64,000 bases of DNA from Clostridia bacterium (GTDB lineage: Bacteria; Bacillota; Clostridia; Lutisporales; Lutisporaceae). The notes beneath the pieces were generated by a model, which was not told where the DNA came from, did not search any database, and was given only the letters and a program-made list of their open reading frames with translations. The DNA lies in NCBI GenBank assembly GCA_035628995.1, contig DASPIR010000009.1:1-64000 (forward strand). The letters run 5' to 3'. This document shows, piece by piece, positions 40,818 through 50,835 of the stretch. The position numbers were made by a program, and so were the translations under genes. Each line of letters starts with the position of its first letter. Position 1 is the stretch's first letter.

Positions 40818-42365
40818 TTATACCGGGAGGTTGCCGTGCTTCTTCGCCGGCCTGCTTTCTCTCTTGCTTGCCAGCATTTCGAAGGCACTTGCAAGTCTCT
40901 GTCTTGTTTCCGAAGGTTCTATAACAGCGTCAACAAAGCCTCTGCTTGCTGCTATATACGGTGTAGCAAACTTTTCTCTATATTCCTGTATCTTTTCTGT
41001 ACGAGCTTCTACAGGATTCTCTGCATTTTCAATATCCTTCTTGAATATGATATTAGCCGCACCTTCAGGTCCCATAACTGCAATTTCAGCCATCGGCCAT
41101 GCAAAAACCATATCAGCTCCAAGATCCTTGCTGCACATTGCAAGATATGCTCCGCCGTATGCTTTTCTTACAATCATTGTAACCTTAGGCACTGTTGCTT
41201 CACAATATGCATAAAGCATCTTAGCGCCGTGCCTTATGATTCCGCCGTATTCCTGGTTTGTTCCCGGCAGGAAGCCTGGTACGTCAACAAGATTTAATAT
41301 AGGAATATTGAAGGCATCACAGGTTCTTATAAACCTTCCAGCTTTGTCGGAAGCATTTATATCCAAGCAGCCCGCCAGAATCTTAGGCTGGTTTGCTATT
41401 ATCCCTATGCTTGCACCATCTATTCGGGCATATGCAGTAATTATGTTCTGTGCATAATAAGGCTGGACTTCCATAAAGTCGCCATTGTCTACTATAGATT
41501 TTATTATGTCCTTCATATCATAAGGCTTATTTGCATTTAGTGGAACTATTGTATTCAGTGACTCTTCTATTCTATTAAGATCATCACCTGTTTCAATAAC
41601 AGGTGCTGTCTCCATATTATTTGAAGGCAGGAAGCTTAGAAGTCTCTTTATTTCTTCGATACAAGCTGTCTCATCAGGGCTGATGAAATGAGCTACACCG
41701 CTTACCCTATTATGAGTCATTGCACCGCCAAGATCTTCCGCTGAAACCTCTTCTCCTGTAACTGTCTTTATTACCTGTGGGCCTGTTATGAACATTTGGC
41801 TGGTCTTATCAACCATGAATACGAAATCGGTAAGAGCTGGGGAATAAACCGCTCCGCCGGCACATGGCCCCATTATTACAGAAATCTGTGGAATAACTCC
41901 TGATGCTATAGTATTTCTGTAGAATATCTGTCCATAGCCTGAGAGAGCATCAACACCTTCCTGTATTCTTGCTCCGCCTGAATCATTCATTCCTACTACA
42001 GGTGCTCCCATTTTGAGAGCCAAATCCAATACCTTGCATATCTTCTTTGCATGCATCTCACCAAGGGATCCTCCAACTACGGTGAAATCCTGCGCATAAA
42101 CATACACCAATCTGCCGTCAACAGTACCATAGCCTGTAACAACACCTTCTGCGGGAGCCTCCAAAGACTCCATTCTGAACTCTGTGCATCTGTGCTTTAT
42201 AAATGCATCTAACTCCACAAAGCTGTCCTGGTCCATCAGCAGGTTAATTCTCTCTCTTGCAGTGAGTTTTCCAGCTTTGTGCTGCTTCTGTACTCTATCA
42301 GCACCGCCACCCTCTGTTATCTTGTCCAACCTGCTATGTAAATCGTTGATTTTATCTACTGACAT
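40818..42365 (-). CDS. mmdA: Carboxyltransferase subunit (methylmalonyl-CoA type)
   Basis: The 515-residue protein is the carboxyltransferase that moves a carboxyl group between methylmalonyl-CoA and biotin. Motifs: KLTARERINLLMDQDSF, VYAQDFTVVGGSLGEMHAKK, GGARIQEGVDALSGYGQIF, MGPCAGGAVYSPALTDF, VDVPGFLPGTNQEYGGIIRH, and YGGAYLAMCSKDLGADMVFA, all typical of acyl-CoA carboxyltransferases. No membrane-pump beta subunit lies in the operon. The ATG follows GGAGG. Confidence 0.93.
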   Translation of the reverse strand: MSVDKINDLHSRLDKITEGGGADRVQKQHKAGKLTARERINLLMDQDSFVELDAFIKHRCTEFRMESLEAPAEGVVTGYGTVDGRLVYVYAQDFTVVGGSLGEMHAKKICKVLDLALKMGAPVVGMNDSGGARIQEGVDALSGYGQIFYRNTIASGVIPQISVIMGPCAGGAVYSPALTDFVFMVDKTSQMFITGPQVIKTVTGEEVSAEDLGGAMTHNRVSGVAHFISPDETACIEEIKRLLSFLPSNNMETAPVIETGDDLNRIEESLNTIVPLNANKPYDMKDIIKSIVDNGDFMEVQPYYAQNIITAYARIDGASIGIIANQPKILAGCLDINASDKAGRFIRTCDAFNIPILNLVDVPGFLPGTNQEYGGIIRHGAKMLYAYCEATVPKVTMIVRKAYGGAYLAMCSKDLGADMVFAWPMAEIAVMGPEGAANIIFKKDIENAENPVEARTEKIQEYREKFATPYIAASRGFVDAVIEPSETRQRLASAFEMLASKRESRPAKKHGNLPV

Positions 42366-42392
42366 AGAATCTCCTCCATTTTCATAACTCTA

Positions 42393-42794
42393 TTACTTTC
42401 TTTCACAAAGTTCTATCAAAACACCGCTAGTGCTTTTGGGATGAAGGAATGCTATTCTCGCACCACCGGCTCCATACCTTGGCTTTTCATCAATGAGCCT
42501 CATGCCTTTTGCTTTCATCTCTTCCAATGCTGCCTCTATGTCATCTACTCTAAAGGCTATGTGCTGAATTCCCTGGCCTTTAGCTTCAATAAACTTAGCG
42601 ATTGGTCCCTCTGGAGATGTCGATTCCAATAGCTCTACCTCAGTATCCCCTACCGGTAGGAATGCCACTTTTACTTTTTGCTCCTCAACCACTTCAACTC
42701 CGTGGAGCTCCAGGCCCAGAACATCCTTATAAAGCTTTACCGCTTCATCAAGATTGCTGACTGCTATGCCTATATGGTCTACCTTGTTTAACAC
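42393..42794 (-). CDS. mce: Methylmalonyl-CoA epimerase
   Basis: The 133-residue enzyme interconverts (R)- and (S)-methylmalonyl-CoA. Its first module begins [20 protein letters not shown] (metal histidine) and the second carries [12 protein letters not shown] and [10 protein letters not shown] (histidine and glutamate ligands). It is the classical two-module VOC fold. The start is GTG at 42794, 7 nt behind GGAGG. It belongs to the mutase operon. Confidence 0.95.
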   Translation of the reverse strand: MLNKVDHIGIAVSNLDEAVKLYKDVLGLELHGVEVVEEQKVKVAFLPVGDTEVELLESTSPEGPIAKFIEAKGQGIQHIAFRVDDIEAALEEMKAKGMRLIDEKPRYGAGGARIAFLHPKSTSGVLIELCERK

Positions 42795-42835
42795 TTACAT
42801 ACCTCCAATCCTTATTACAATGTATATTTCAATCA

Positions 42836-43789
42836 TCAATAATTAAGCTCGCGATTTTTTGTGAATTCATCAATTAATCTGTCTGTAGCTGAATATGGAT
42901 CCAACTGCCTTTCCATGACTTGTTGCGCAAGCTCATCAATAATGTTGGTGCCCTCACCCAAGTTGTATACTGTTCTCATAACTGTATCTCTGAAAATATC
43001 CATTATCTCTGTCCGCAGTCTGTTTATTTTTTTCTGTCCATAGCTTCCGCTTTTATTAAGATATTCCCAATGGTTTTCAATGAGTTCCAGAAGCTCTGCT
43101 ATTCCTGTATTATCTCTGCCAATTACGTTTAACACGGTCGGTCTGTACTCTTCACTTCTGTTGAAATCCAGCATTGCTTCTATCTCAGCAGCAGTACGCT
43201 CAGCACCATCTCTGTCAGATTTATTGACAGCAAATATATCCCCTATTTCCATAATGCCTGCCTTGATAGCTTGTATGTCATCCCCCAGCCCCGGCACCAT
43301 AATCATAACCACTGTATCTGCAAGCTTTACAATATCAATTTCAGACTGACCCACGCCTACAGTCTCAATAAAAATGTAGTCCATCCCAAAGATATCCAAA
43401 ACCTTGACAGCTCCATGAGCAGCCTTTGATAATCCTCCCAAGGCTCCTCTTGTGCCCATGCTTCTTATGAAAACTCCGGGATCAGTACTGAGATCAGTCA
43501 TCCTAACTCTATCTCCCAGGATTGCTCCACCTGTAAATGGGCTCGTAGGGTCCACAGCTACAATGCCTACTTGTTTTCCTGCCTTTCGGAGCAGCTTGGC
43601 AAGCTTATCTGTTACAGTACTCTTTCCAGCTCCCGGCGGTCCGGTAATGCCTATTATTCTAGCATGTCCGGTCATACTGTAACACTCTTTAATTATTTGA
43701 ACAGCTTCTGTATCTCCATTTTCCATCATGGATATCAGTCTAGCGGCAGCTCTTTTATCTTTTTTCAGTAAACCTGCCTTAACATCCAT
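42836..43789 (-). CDS. meaB: Methylmalonyl-CoA mutase GTPase chaperone MeaB
   Basis: The 317-residue G3E-family GTPase protects and reloads the mutase with its cobalamin cofactor. Walker A is GITGPPGAGKSTVTDKL (residue about 48), followed by VAVDPTSPFTGGAILGDRVR and DTVVMIMVPGLGDDIQAIKA, both diagnostic of MeaB/ArgK. The ATG follows AGGGG. The spacing to its neighbours is 10 to 40 nt. Confidence 0.96.
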   Translation of the reverse strand: MDVKAGLLKKDKRAAARLISMMENGDTEAVQIIKECYSMTGHARIIGITGPPGAGKSTVTDKLAKLLRKAGKQVGIVAVDPTSPFTGGAILGDRVRMTDLSTDPGVFIRSMGTRGALGGLSKAAHGAVKVLDIFGMDYIFIETVGVGQSEIDIVKLADTVVMIMVPGLGDDIQAIKAGIMEIGDIFAVNKSDRDGAERTAAEIEAMLDFNRSEEYRPTVLNVIGRDNTGIAELLELIENHWEYLNKSGSYGQKKINRLRTEIMDIFRDTVMRTVYNLGEGTNIIDELAQQVMERQLDPYSATDRLIDEFTKNRELNY

Positions 43790-43798
43790 ATTAATCCC

Positions 43799-44200
43799 CT
43801 ATACGTTTCTCTTAATGTTTTCTTTTATAAAATCTATAGTCACTGACGTAGGAGTCCCCGGTGTAAATATCCCTGCAACACCTGCACTAATAAGACCTGG
43901 TATATCATCCTCAGGGATAACTCCTCCACCTACAACAAGAATGTCGTCAGCACCTTTTTCCTTAAGCAGATTGACAACCTTGGGGAAAAGGTGGTTGTGG
44001 GCTCCTGATAATATACTCATAGCTACACAATCTGCATCCTCCTGTATAGCTGTTTCAACTATCTGCTCAGGGGTCTGCCTAAGGCCGGTATATATTACCT
44101 CCATGCCTGCATCCCTAAGTGCTCTTGCAACAATCTTTGCACCCCTGTCATGACCATCAAGCCCGGGTTTAGCAACTACAACTCTTATAGGCCTATCCAA
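43799..44200 (-). CDS. Methylmalonyl-CoA mutase, B12-binding subunit
   Basis: The 133-residue protein is the separate cobalamin-binding domain. The base-off motif D-x-H-x-x-G is seen in [15 protein letters not shown], with the [14 protein letters not shown] and [14 protein letters not shown] segments. The start is probably TTG at 44200, 8 nt behind AAGGAGG, giving the usual [16 protein letters not shown] at 44206 is too close and a longer reading starts before the ribosome site. Confidence 0.92.
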   Translation of the reverse strand: MDRPIRVVVAKPGLDGHDRGAKIVARALRDAGMEVIYTGLRQTPEQIVETAIQEDADCVAMSILSGAHNHLFPKVVNLLKEKGADDILVVGGGVIPEDDIPGLISAGVAGIFTPGTPTSVTIDFIKENIKRNV

Positions 44201-44219
44201 ATTCATAACCTCCTTCAAA

Positions 44220-45899
44220 TTATAACACTATCGACTGCTGGTACTCTCCAAATACTTCTCTAAGCACCCCGCAGATTTCTCCTAATGTAGCATAAACTTT
44301 AACTGCCTCCAGAATCAAAGGCATCAGGTTGTCATCACCTTGTGCAGCTTTTCTCATAGCCTCTAAAGCTGAATTCACCTTGCCATTATCTCTTTCACCG
44401 CGCAGTTTAGCAAGCTTCTTTTTTTGAAGCTCTCCAACTATCGGGTCAACTCTTAAGAGTCCTTTTGGAGCTCCTTCTTTAACTTGGAACTTATTCATTC
44501 CAACTACTATTCTGTCTCCTGCCTCTATTTCCTTCTGATATTTATATGCGCTGTCTTGTATCTCTTTCTGTATGTAGCCTCGGTCTATAGCCTTTGCAGC
44601 TCCGCCAAGCTCATCTATCTTGCTTATATATTCCTCTGCCTTCTGCTCTATCTGGTCTGTCAGGCTCTCTATATAATAAGATCCCGCGAGAGGGTCTGCT
44701 GTCTCAGTTACGCCGCTTTCATAAGCCACAATCTGTTGTGTCCTAAGAGCAATTCTTACTGAATCCTCTGTCGGAAGAGCAAGTGCCTCGTCCCTGGAGT
44801 TGGTATGAAGGGACTGAGTGCCTCCCAATACTGCTGCCAATGTCTGAATAGCAACCCTCACTATATTGTTGTCAGGCTGCTGAGCAGTCAGAGTACAACC
44901 ACCTGTCTGGGTGTGAAATCTCAACATCATTGATTTTGGACTCTTAGCGTTGAATCTTTCCTTCATAATCTTAGCCCAGAGTCGTCTTGCAGCTCTAAAC
45001 TTCCCTACCTCTTCCAACAGGTCATTATGAGAGTTGAAGAAGAAAGACAGCCTGGGTCCGAAGTCATCTACATCCAAGCCTGCTTTTATAGCAGCTTCAA
45101 CATAAGCAATTCCGTCGGCAAGTGTAAATGCTACCTCCTGTGCTGCTGTTGAGCCTGCTTCCCTTATATGATATCCGCTTATGGATATTGTGTTCCATTT
45201 AGGTACTTGCTTTGAACAATACTCAAAAATATTCGTAATTAGTCTCATGGACGGTTCTACTGGGAATATGTACGTTCCTCTTGCAATATACTCCTTGAGT
45301 ATGTCATTTTGTATTGTGCCTAGAAGCTGGTCTGGCGATACTCCCTGCTTCTCTGCAACTGCTATATACATTGCCAGCAGCACTGCGGCTGGAGCATTTA
45401 TTGTCATTGAAGTACTTACTTTATCAAGTGGAATACCGTTAAAGAGTATTTCCATATCCTCTAGGGAATCTATTGCAACTCCAACCTTCCCCACTTCCCC
45501 TTCAGAAAGTGCATGGTCGGAGTCATAGCCTATCTGTGTCGGCAGGTCAAAAGCTACACTTAGTCCTGTCTGACCTTGTTCTAAAAGGTATTTATATCTC
45601 CTATTGGATTCTTCGGCAGTTGCAAAGCCTGCATACTGTCTCATCGTCCAGAATCTGCCCCTGTACATGGTGGGCTGTACGCCTCTGGTGTATGGATATT
45701 CCCCCGGATACGACAGATTTTTGCTATAGTCAAGGTTTTCTATATCTTCCGGTGTATAAGCCCTCTTTACCTTGATACCTGATGAGGTCTCAAACTCCTT
45801 CTTCCTTTCAGGCTGCTTGGCAATTACTTTTGTATTGACATTGTTTTCCCATTCATCATTGGATTTCTTCAACTGTCCCAGCTTTTCCTTATCGAACAT
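44220..45899 (-). CDS. Methylmalonyl-CoA mutase, large catalytic subunit
   Basis: The 559-residue TIM-barrel subunit interconverts succinyl-CoA and methylmalonyl-CoA using the B12 subunit encoded next. Motifs include [20 protein letters not shown] with [60 protein letters not shown], and [19 protein letters not shown]. Length fits a mutase without a fused B12 domain. It is the first gene of the operon; the ATG follows AAGGAGGG. Isobutyryl-CoA mutase is a possible alternative, but the partners support methylmalonyl-CoA. Confidence 0.94.
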   Translation of the reverse strand: MFDKEKLGQLKKSNDEWENNVNTKVIAKQPERKKEFETSSGIKVKRAYTPEDIENLDYSKNLSYPGEYPYTRGVQPTMYRGRFWTMRQYAGFATAEESNRRYKYLLEQGQTGLSVAFDLPTQIGYDSDHALSEGEVGKVGVAIDSLEDMEILFNGIPLDKVSTSMTINAPAAVLLAMYIAVAEKQGVSPDQLLGTIQNDILKEYIARGTYIFPVEPSMRLITNIFEYCSKQVPKWNTISISGYHIREAGSTAAQEVAFTLADGIAYVEAAIKAGLDVDDFGPRLSFFFNSHNDLLEEVGKFRAARRLWAKIMKERFNAKSPKSMMLRFHTQTGGCTLTAQQPDNNIVRVAIQTLAAVLGGTQSLHTNSRDEALALPTEDSVRIALRTQQIVAYESGVTETADPLAGSYYIESLTDQIEQKAEEYISKIDELGGAAKAIDRGYIQKEIQDSAYKYQKEIEAGDRIVVGMNKFQVKEGAPKGLLRVDPIVGELQKKKLAKLRGERDNGKVNSALEAMRKAAQGDDNLMPLILEAVKVYATLGEICGVLREVFGEYQQSIVL

Positions 45900-46112
45900 A
45901 TTTACCCTCCTTATTGATTTGAGTATAACTTTATTGCTCTAACTTGCATTATAAAGCCATATTATGAAATTAAACTTTCATGGCGGGTATATTTCTGCAA
46001 GTTTTCCTTCTCTTTATATATATTACCATAATATAGACTGGGCTGTGTACTATTTTTTGTATATTTTTTCAGAAATTATTGTGTTAACTTCCAGACATTA
46101 TATCATTACCTA
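45900..46112. other. Intergenic region upstream of the mutase operon
   Basis: Contains a TATAAT on the minus strand (45948-45953), 49 nt upstream of the mutase start, without a good -35 box. No repeat or known riboswitch, including no B12 box, was found. Confidence 0.35.
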
Positions 46113-46517
46113 TTATACATTATTTACGCCCTTTCTACCTGCTCTCTCAAGAAATTTTGACAGCTCGATAATATATCTTTCATGAGTGCCTTCCCCAATC
46201 TTATCTTTCTCGTCATAAGCTTCAACTCTGAAGGTAAGCTTCTTTCCCTCTATGCTTAAAAGCTCGGCTTTGGCAGATACCTTCATGCCCACAGGAGTTG
46301 CGGCCAGATGCTTAACATTCAGGCTGAGACCTACAGTAGCGAAGCCTTCTCCCAGATGTGAATCAACTGTGTTAAGGGCTGCATTTTCCATAAGTGCCAC
46401 CATCATAGGGGTTGCAAAAACCTTCACGCTTCCGCTGCCAAACTTGACCGCAGTATCATCTTCCCCAACGATTTTTTCTACCTGTGCCGTCATTCCAGTT
46501 TTTAAATCAAAACTCAT
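46113..46517 (-). CDS. Hotdog-fold thioesterase, fluoroacetyl-CoA thioesterase-like
   Basis: The protein has 134 residues from the ATG at 46517, 8 nt behind AGGAG; a GTG at 46526 is too near that site. It resembles the FlK-type hotdog thioesterases that hydrolyse acyl-CoA: GMTAQVEKIVGEDDTAVKFG, ATPMMVALMENAALNTVDSH, GLSLNVKHLAATPVGMKVSA, GEGTHERYII. The E-N-A and H-x-A-x-T positions suggest an active enzyme. Substrate unknown. Confidence 0.82.
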   Translation of the reverse strand: MSFDLKTGMTAQVEKIVGEDDTAVKFGSGSVKVFATPMMVALMENAALNTVDSHLGEGFATVGLSLNVKHLAATPVGMKVSAKAELLSIEGKKLTFRVEAYDEKDKIGEGTHERYIIELSKFLERAGRKGVNNV

Positions 46518-46656
46518 ACCAACCACTCCTATCTTATACTATTTGTAAATATTAAATGAATAACCATACTCCGACCTATTAACTTAATATTGAACTACAC
46601 CTTAATTGGTTACGAGTTACGCGCAACCAGACCCTATACGGATACCCAGCATAATA

Positions 46657-46688
46657 AAAGACCTAACCTTATATAAGGTTAGGTCTTT
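46657..46688 (-). terminator. Terminator of ftsH
   Basis: A perfect 14-bp stem, AAAGACCTAACCTT with its complement, around TATA, followed on the minus strand by TATTATG. It lies 4 nt after the ftsH stop. Confidence 0.8.
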
Positions 46689-46691
46689 GCA

Positions 46692-48500
46692 TTATGCGTT
46701 TACAAACACTTCTTCGAATTCAGCCTGATCTAGCTTTTCTCTCTCCATAAGTGCCTGAGCCACCCCATGAAGCTTGCTGATATTTTCTTTTAACAGTGTT
46801 TCGGTCTTCTGATAAGCAGTATCTATGACCTTCCTTATTTCCTTGTCGATCATTGCTGCTACCTCTTCGCTGTAATTCCTCGATCTTCCGAAGTCCCTGC
46901 CTATGAATACCTCATCATGCTCCGAGCCAAAGCTCATAGGGCCAAGAAACTCGCTCATGCCGTATTCTGTTATCATCTTTCTTGCAATAGCAGTAGCTCT
47001 TTCAATGTCATTCTTTGCGCCTGTGCTTACATCGTCAAGGACAAGCTTTTCGGCAACTCTTCCGCCTAACAGGCTTACTATTTGCTCTTCCAGTTCGGAC
47101 TTGGACATATAGAACTTATCCTGCTTTGGCAAGGATATTGTGTAACCGCCGGCTCTTCCTCTCGGAATTATTGATATCTGGTGCACAGGGTCAGCATTTG
47201 GCATTAGCTTTTGTACAACTGCATGGCCTGCCTCGTGGTAGGCTGTAAGCTTCTTGTCATGCTCGCTGACTACCTTGCTCTTTTTCTCAGGTCCTGCAAT
47301 AACCCTTATTGTAGCTTCATCAAGGTCTACTACTTCTATTTTTTTCTTACCTCTTCTTGCAGCCAGAAGTGCTGCTTCGTTCATTACATTTTCAAGATCT
47401 GCAGGAGTAAAGCCCGTCGTTCCCTTAGCTAAGGTTTCCAGGTTTGCATCCAGTGAAAGGGGCTTATTCTTTGCATGTATCCTCAAAATCTCTTCTCTTG
47501 CTTTAACATCGGGTATACCTACCGGAATTTGTCTATCAAAACGTCCGGGCCTTAGAAGCGCCGGATCCAGTATGTCAGGCCTGTTGGTCGCTGCAATGAT
47601 TATAATGCCTTCATTGACACTGAAACCATCCATTTCAACCAGAAGCTGGTTAAGTGTCTGCTCTCTCTCGTCATGTCCTCCGCCAAGTCCTGCGCCTCTG
47701 TGTCTTCCCACTGCATCTATTTCATCTATGAATATTATGCAAGGCGAGTTTTTCTTAGCCTGTTCAAACAGATCCCTTACTCTCGATGCGCCGACTCCAA
47801 CAAACATTTCCACGAAGTCAGAACCGCTTATGGAGAAGAATGGTACTCCCGCTTCTCCGGCTACCGCTCTGGCAAGGTATGTCTTACCTGTTCCTGGAGG
47901 TCCTACAAGTAGTATGCCCTTGGGTATTCTTGCCCCAAGTTCGATGAATTTTCTCGGCTGCTTCAGAAAGTCAACTATCTCTCCAAGCTCTTCCTTTTCT
48001 TCATCTGCACCTGCCACATCCAGAAAGGTTATCTTCTTCTTATCTTCCGTATGAAGCTTAGCCCGGCTTTTCCCAAAGGACATCACCCGGTTTCCCCCGC
48101 CTTGGGATTGCTGCGTGAGTACAAAGAAGAATACTACGAATATCACGATCAGCACTATCGACGGCAATATTGAAAGCCATGCCGCCCCTGTCTTAACCTC
48201 GTACTTGACGTTTAACCTGTCACGTTCTATATAGTCCTGCACCAACTGATTGAATTCAATAGTGGGGACGATAGTCTCGAAGCGTTTGGTGTTTGCTATC
48301 TTTCCCGAAACAATGGATGTATCGCCGGCATTAGATACAGTGACTTCTGTTATCCTTCCGCTCTCAATTTCTGTAACCAACTTGGTATAGGACAGTTTTT
48401 CCTTAACAGGTTCTGCATTTTGAATAATCAGTACAAACATATATATTATGATGATAATCAATATATAAAAGCTTATACCTCTCAAGAATTTCTTCAACAA
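46692..48500 (-). CDS. ftsH: Membrane ATP-dependent zinc protease FtsH
   Basis: The 602-residue membrane protease has two N-terminal transmembrane helices (about residues 8-26 and 110-130), the AAA Walker A motif GPPGTGKT (about 200), Walker [16 protein letters not shown], the [23 protein letters not shown] and the zinc site [12 protein letters not shown] (about 427). The start is TTG at 48500 or 48497; the second is better spaced behind GGAGGG. Its place after hpt is typical of Firmicutes. Confidence 0.97.
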   Translation of the reverse strand: MLKKFLRGISFYILIIIIIYMFVLIIQNAEPVKEKLSYTKLVTEIESGRITEVTVSNAGDTSIVSGKIANTKRFETIVPTIEFNQLVQDYIERDRLNVKYEVKTGAAWLSILPSIVLIVIFVVFFFVLTQQSQGGGNRVMSFGKSRAKLHTEDKKKITFLDVAGADEEKEELGEIVDFLKQPRKFIELGARIPKGILLVGPPGTGKTYLARAVAGEAGVPFFSISGSDFVEMFVGVGASRVRDLFEQAKKNSPCIIFIDEIDAVGRHRGAGLGGGHDEREQTLNQLLVEMDGFSVNEGIIIIAATNRPDILDPALLRPGRFDRQIPVGIPDVKAREEILRIHAKNKPLSLDANLETLAKGTTGFTPADLENVMNEAALLAARRGKKKIEVVDLDEATIRVIAGPEKKSKVVSEHDKKLTAYHEAGHAVVQKLMPNADPVHQISIIPRGRAGGYTISLPKQDKFYMSKSELEEQIVSLLGGRVAEKLVLDDVSTGAKNDIERATAIARKMITEYGMSEFLGPMSFGSEHDEVFIGRDFGRSRNYSEEVAAMIDKEIRKVIDTAYQKTETLLKENISKLHGVAQALMEREKLDQAEFEEVFVNA

Positions 48501-48562
48501 TAGCCCTCCTCTTCAAGAGATATGATACTAAAACCAATCTTTTTAATATGAATTAAAAAATT

Positions 48563-48583
48563 ATTGCCTTTTTTATTGGCAAT
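48563..48583 (-). terminator. Terminator of hpt
   Basis: ATTGCC pairs with GGCAAT around TTTTTTATT. On the minus strand it is followed by AATTTTTTAATTC. Confidence 0.7.
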
Positions 48584-48678
48584 AGCAATATTTTAGCATA
48601 CCCGAGTTTAAAACACAACAATGCCGGCATATTCATAAAGAGCCTAAATAGCTGGCATTTCATTAAATTTACAGTTTA

Positions 48679-49218
48679 TTACTTTGAATAAACCTCAGGC
48701 TTAAGCACACATACAAAAGGTAGGTTTCTGTAAATTTCCGCATAGTCAAGTCCATAACCTACGACAAACTCATCTGCGATTTTAAACCCAACATATTCAA
48801 TATCCACTTGTGCCTTTCTCCTGTCAGGCTTGTCAAGAAGACTGCAAACCTTAACACTTTTAGGATTCCTTGTTTTAAAGTTTTCTATCAGATAGCTCAA
48901 TGTAAGGCCTGTATCTACAATATCTTCTACGATAAGGACATCTTTGCCCTCTATTTCCCTTTCCAGATCCTTAATAATTCTCACCACACCTGATGATTTG
49001 GTTGTTGAGCCATAGCTTGATACTACCATAAAGTCCATTGTCAGGGGCAAATCGATAGCCCTTACCAAATCCGAAAGAAATAACATGCATCCTTTAAGAA
49101 TGCCCACTATCAGCAAATCCTTGCCCTTGTATTCCTCTGTAAGCTGTTTGCCTAACTCCCCAACTCTTTTTGCTATTTCCTCTTCACTTATCATTATGTT
49201 TTTTATATCCTTCTGCAA
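48679..49218 (-). CDS. hpt: Hypoxanthine phosphoribosyltransferase
   Basis: The 179-residue enzyme makes IMP or GMP from hypoxanthine or guanine and PRPP. The PRPP-binding motif is VLIVEDIVDTGLTLSYLI (residue about 95), with SYGSTTKSSGVV and LVRAIDLPLTMDFMVV before it. The start is a TTG at 49218, 7 nt behind AAGGAGG. It lies 4 nt after tilS, the standard arrangement. Confidence 0.96.
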   Translation of the reverse strand: MQKDIKNIMISEEEIAKRVGELGKQLTEEYKGKDLLIVGILKGCMLFLSDLVRAIDLPLTMDFMVVSSYGSTTKSSGVVRIIKDLEREIEGKDVLIVEDIVDTGLTLSYLIENFKTRNPKSVKVCSLLDKPDRRKAQVDIEYVGFKIADEFVVGYGLDYAEIYRNLPFVCVLKPEVYSK

Positions 49219-49222
49219 AATG

Positions 49223-50611
49223 TTACCTCCTTATGTATTTGATCACAACAGCGGCTGAAGTTTCATCAGTTATTTTATACTTTTCGCTAAGCCTTCCACC
49301 TGCAATCCAGACAATCTCATTTCCGTCGGCAATAAGTTGGATCTCATCTCTTTCCTCTCGAGGCACCTTCTCATCTATCAGATACTCCTTGAGCTTCTTG
49401 GTTCCTTTCATGCCTATAGGGGCAAACATATCTCCAGGCTCGCGGTGTCTGAGTACCAACCCCTCTTTGATTTTGGAAGGATCAATGTAAATCATATCCC
49501 TTTGCCCTCTTAGCTCGCCGATATCCTTTGCCTTTCTTTTTTCAATTGTGATCCAGCCATTTGCGGTGTCAATACTATTGTCATAATCATATTTTAACTT
49601 ATAATAACACTTTTTATCAGCCTTAACAATATCTTTTACCAATACAAGCTTATCATAGGATTTGTATGCCTTAAGCTTATATGGAAGCATCACCGCAGCT
49701 CCTGTTGATTTTTGCGCAAGCTTAAGCACTCCTTCAAAGTGCTTGAACTCAAAACCATTCAAAGTGTTTGAAAGTTTTTCTATGCATTGCCGGATGATTC
49801 TTCTCTGCAATGCTGTATGAAGTGCAGTAAGCTTTGGTACATCCATTACCACCCTGTCATCAAAAATATCTGCTACTGCGTAAAGTTCACTTTCAGCCTC
49901 TGTCTCCATGAAATCGTTCTCATCCTTTATTAGAATGGAAAATCTGTTTAATGCCATCATTATATTGGGATTAAAATTCTTTTTTATGTATGGGATCAAC
50001 TCAAGCCTTACCTTATTCCTGTGATATATCGGCTCCAGATTGGTCTTATCCAGGCGCGGGGCCAAGCCGTTTTCCGCACAATACTCCTCTATTTTGCATC
50101 TTTCAATTTCCAGCAGCGGGCGTATGATGTTTCCTCTTACAAACTCGATGCCCTTGAGCCCATCTATACCACTTCCACGCATAAACCGCATCAATATTGT
50201 CTCTATATGGTCGTTCAGATTCTGTGCCACAGCTATTTTGTTTCCGCCAACCTCCTGGCATACACGGTCGAATAGCTTGTATCTGATTTCCCTGCCTGCT
50301 TCCTCTGGAGAAAGTCCAGTCTCCTCAATGTATGCAGGCACATCAAAGGTCTCTATGAAAGCCGGAATGCCCCATTCCCTGCAAATCTCCCCGACAAAAA
50401 CTGCATCAGCATCTGCAGCCTCCCCCCTGAATTTGTGGTTCAGATGCGCTGCATAAAGACTGCAGCCGTACTCTCCGCATAGCTCCTTCAACACATGGAG
50501 CAAGCATAGCGAGTCAGGACCGCCTGATACTCCCACCACGATTTTGTCTCCAGCATTAAGCATATTATGCTCATATATTGTTTTTCTTACATCCTCGGCA
50601 AGACCTGCCAT
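49223..50611 (-). CDS. tilS: tRNA(Ile)-lysidine synthase
   Basis: The 462-residue enzyme changes cytidine at the wobble position of tRNA-Ile2 to lysidine. The ATP-pyrophosphatase P-loop is VGVSGGPDSLCLLHVL (residue about 27), followed by YAAHLNHKFRGEAADADA and ETILMRFMRGSGIDGLKGI, with the C-terminal TilS domains. The ATG follows GAGGGTG. It is followed closely by hpt. Confidence 0.96.
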   Translation of the reverse strand: MAGLAEDVRKTIYEHNMLNAGDKIVVGVSGGPDSLCLLHVLKELCGEYGCSLYAAHLNHKFRGEAADADAVFVGEICREWGIPAFIETFDVPAYIEETGLSPEEAGREIRYKLFDRVCQEVGGNKIAVAQNLNDHIETILMRFMRGSGIDGLKGIEFVRGNIIRPLLEIERCKIEEYCAENGLAPRLDKTNLEPIYHRNKVRLELIPYIKKNFNPNIMMALNRFSILIKDENDFMETEAESELYAVADIFDDRVVMDVPKLTALHTALQRRIIRQCIEKLSNTLNGFEFKHFEGVLKLAQKSTGAAVMLPYKLKAYKSYDKLVLVKDIVKADKKCYYKLKYDYDNSIDTANGWITIEKRKAKDIGELRGQRDMIYIDPSKIKEGLVLRHREPGDMFAPIGMKGTKKLKEYLIDEKVPREERDEIQLIADGNEIVWIAGGRLSEKYKITDETSAAVVIKYIRR

Positions 50612-50796
50612 AAGCTCACCCTCTAATTATTTAGCTTTTCAACAAAATGAGAAATAGTATTTCACACTTTTGTCTCCTTAGTGTAAATCACGGAAACATA
50701 ACTCATTCCTTAAAATCCTTTCCGTGATATATTCTATATGAATATGCTATCATATAGTATTTACAATTAAAAGTATAAAGTACAAATTGAATAATT
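50612..50796. other. Intergenic region upstream of tilS
   Basis: An AT-rich spacer between the tilS start and the end of the kinase gene; it should carry the tilS-hpt promoter. No clear boxes or repeats were identified. Confidence 0.35.
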
Positions 50797-50835
50797 GAAC
50801 GGTTTTCACTTGTCTTTATCAAGCAAAAACCGTTC
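50797..50835 (-). terminator. Hairpin overlapping the end of the kinase gene
   Basis: GAACGGTTTT pairs with AAAAACCGTTC around 18 nt that contain the stop codon of the kinase gene. On the minus strand it is followed by AATTATTC without a full T run. It may be a weak terminator. Confidence 0.45.

Noticed and set aside
45900-46112. Cobalamin riboswitch before the mutase operon
   Set aside because: No B12 box or long structured leader is present.
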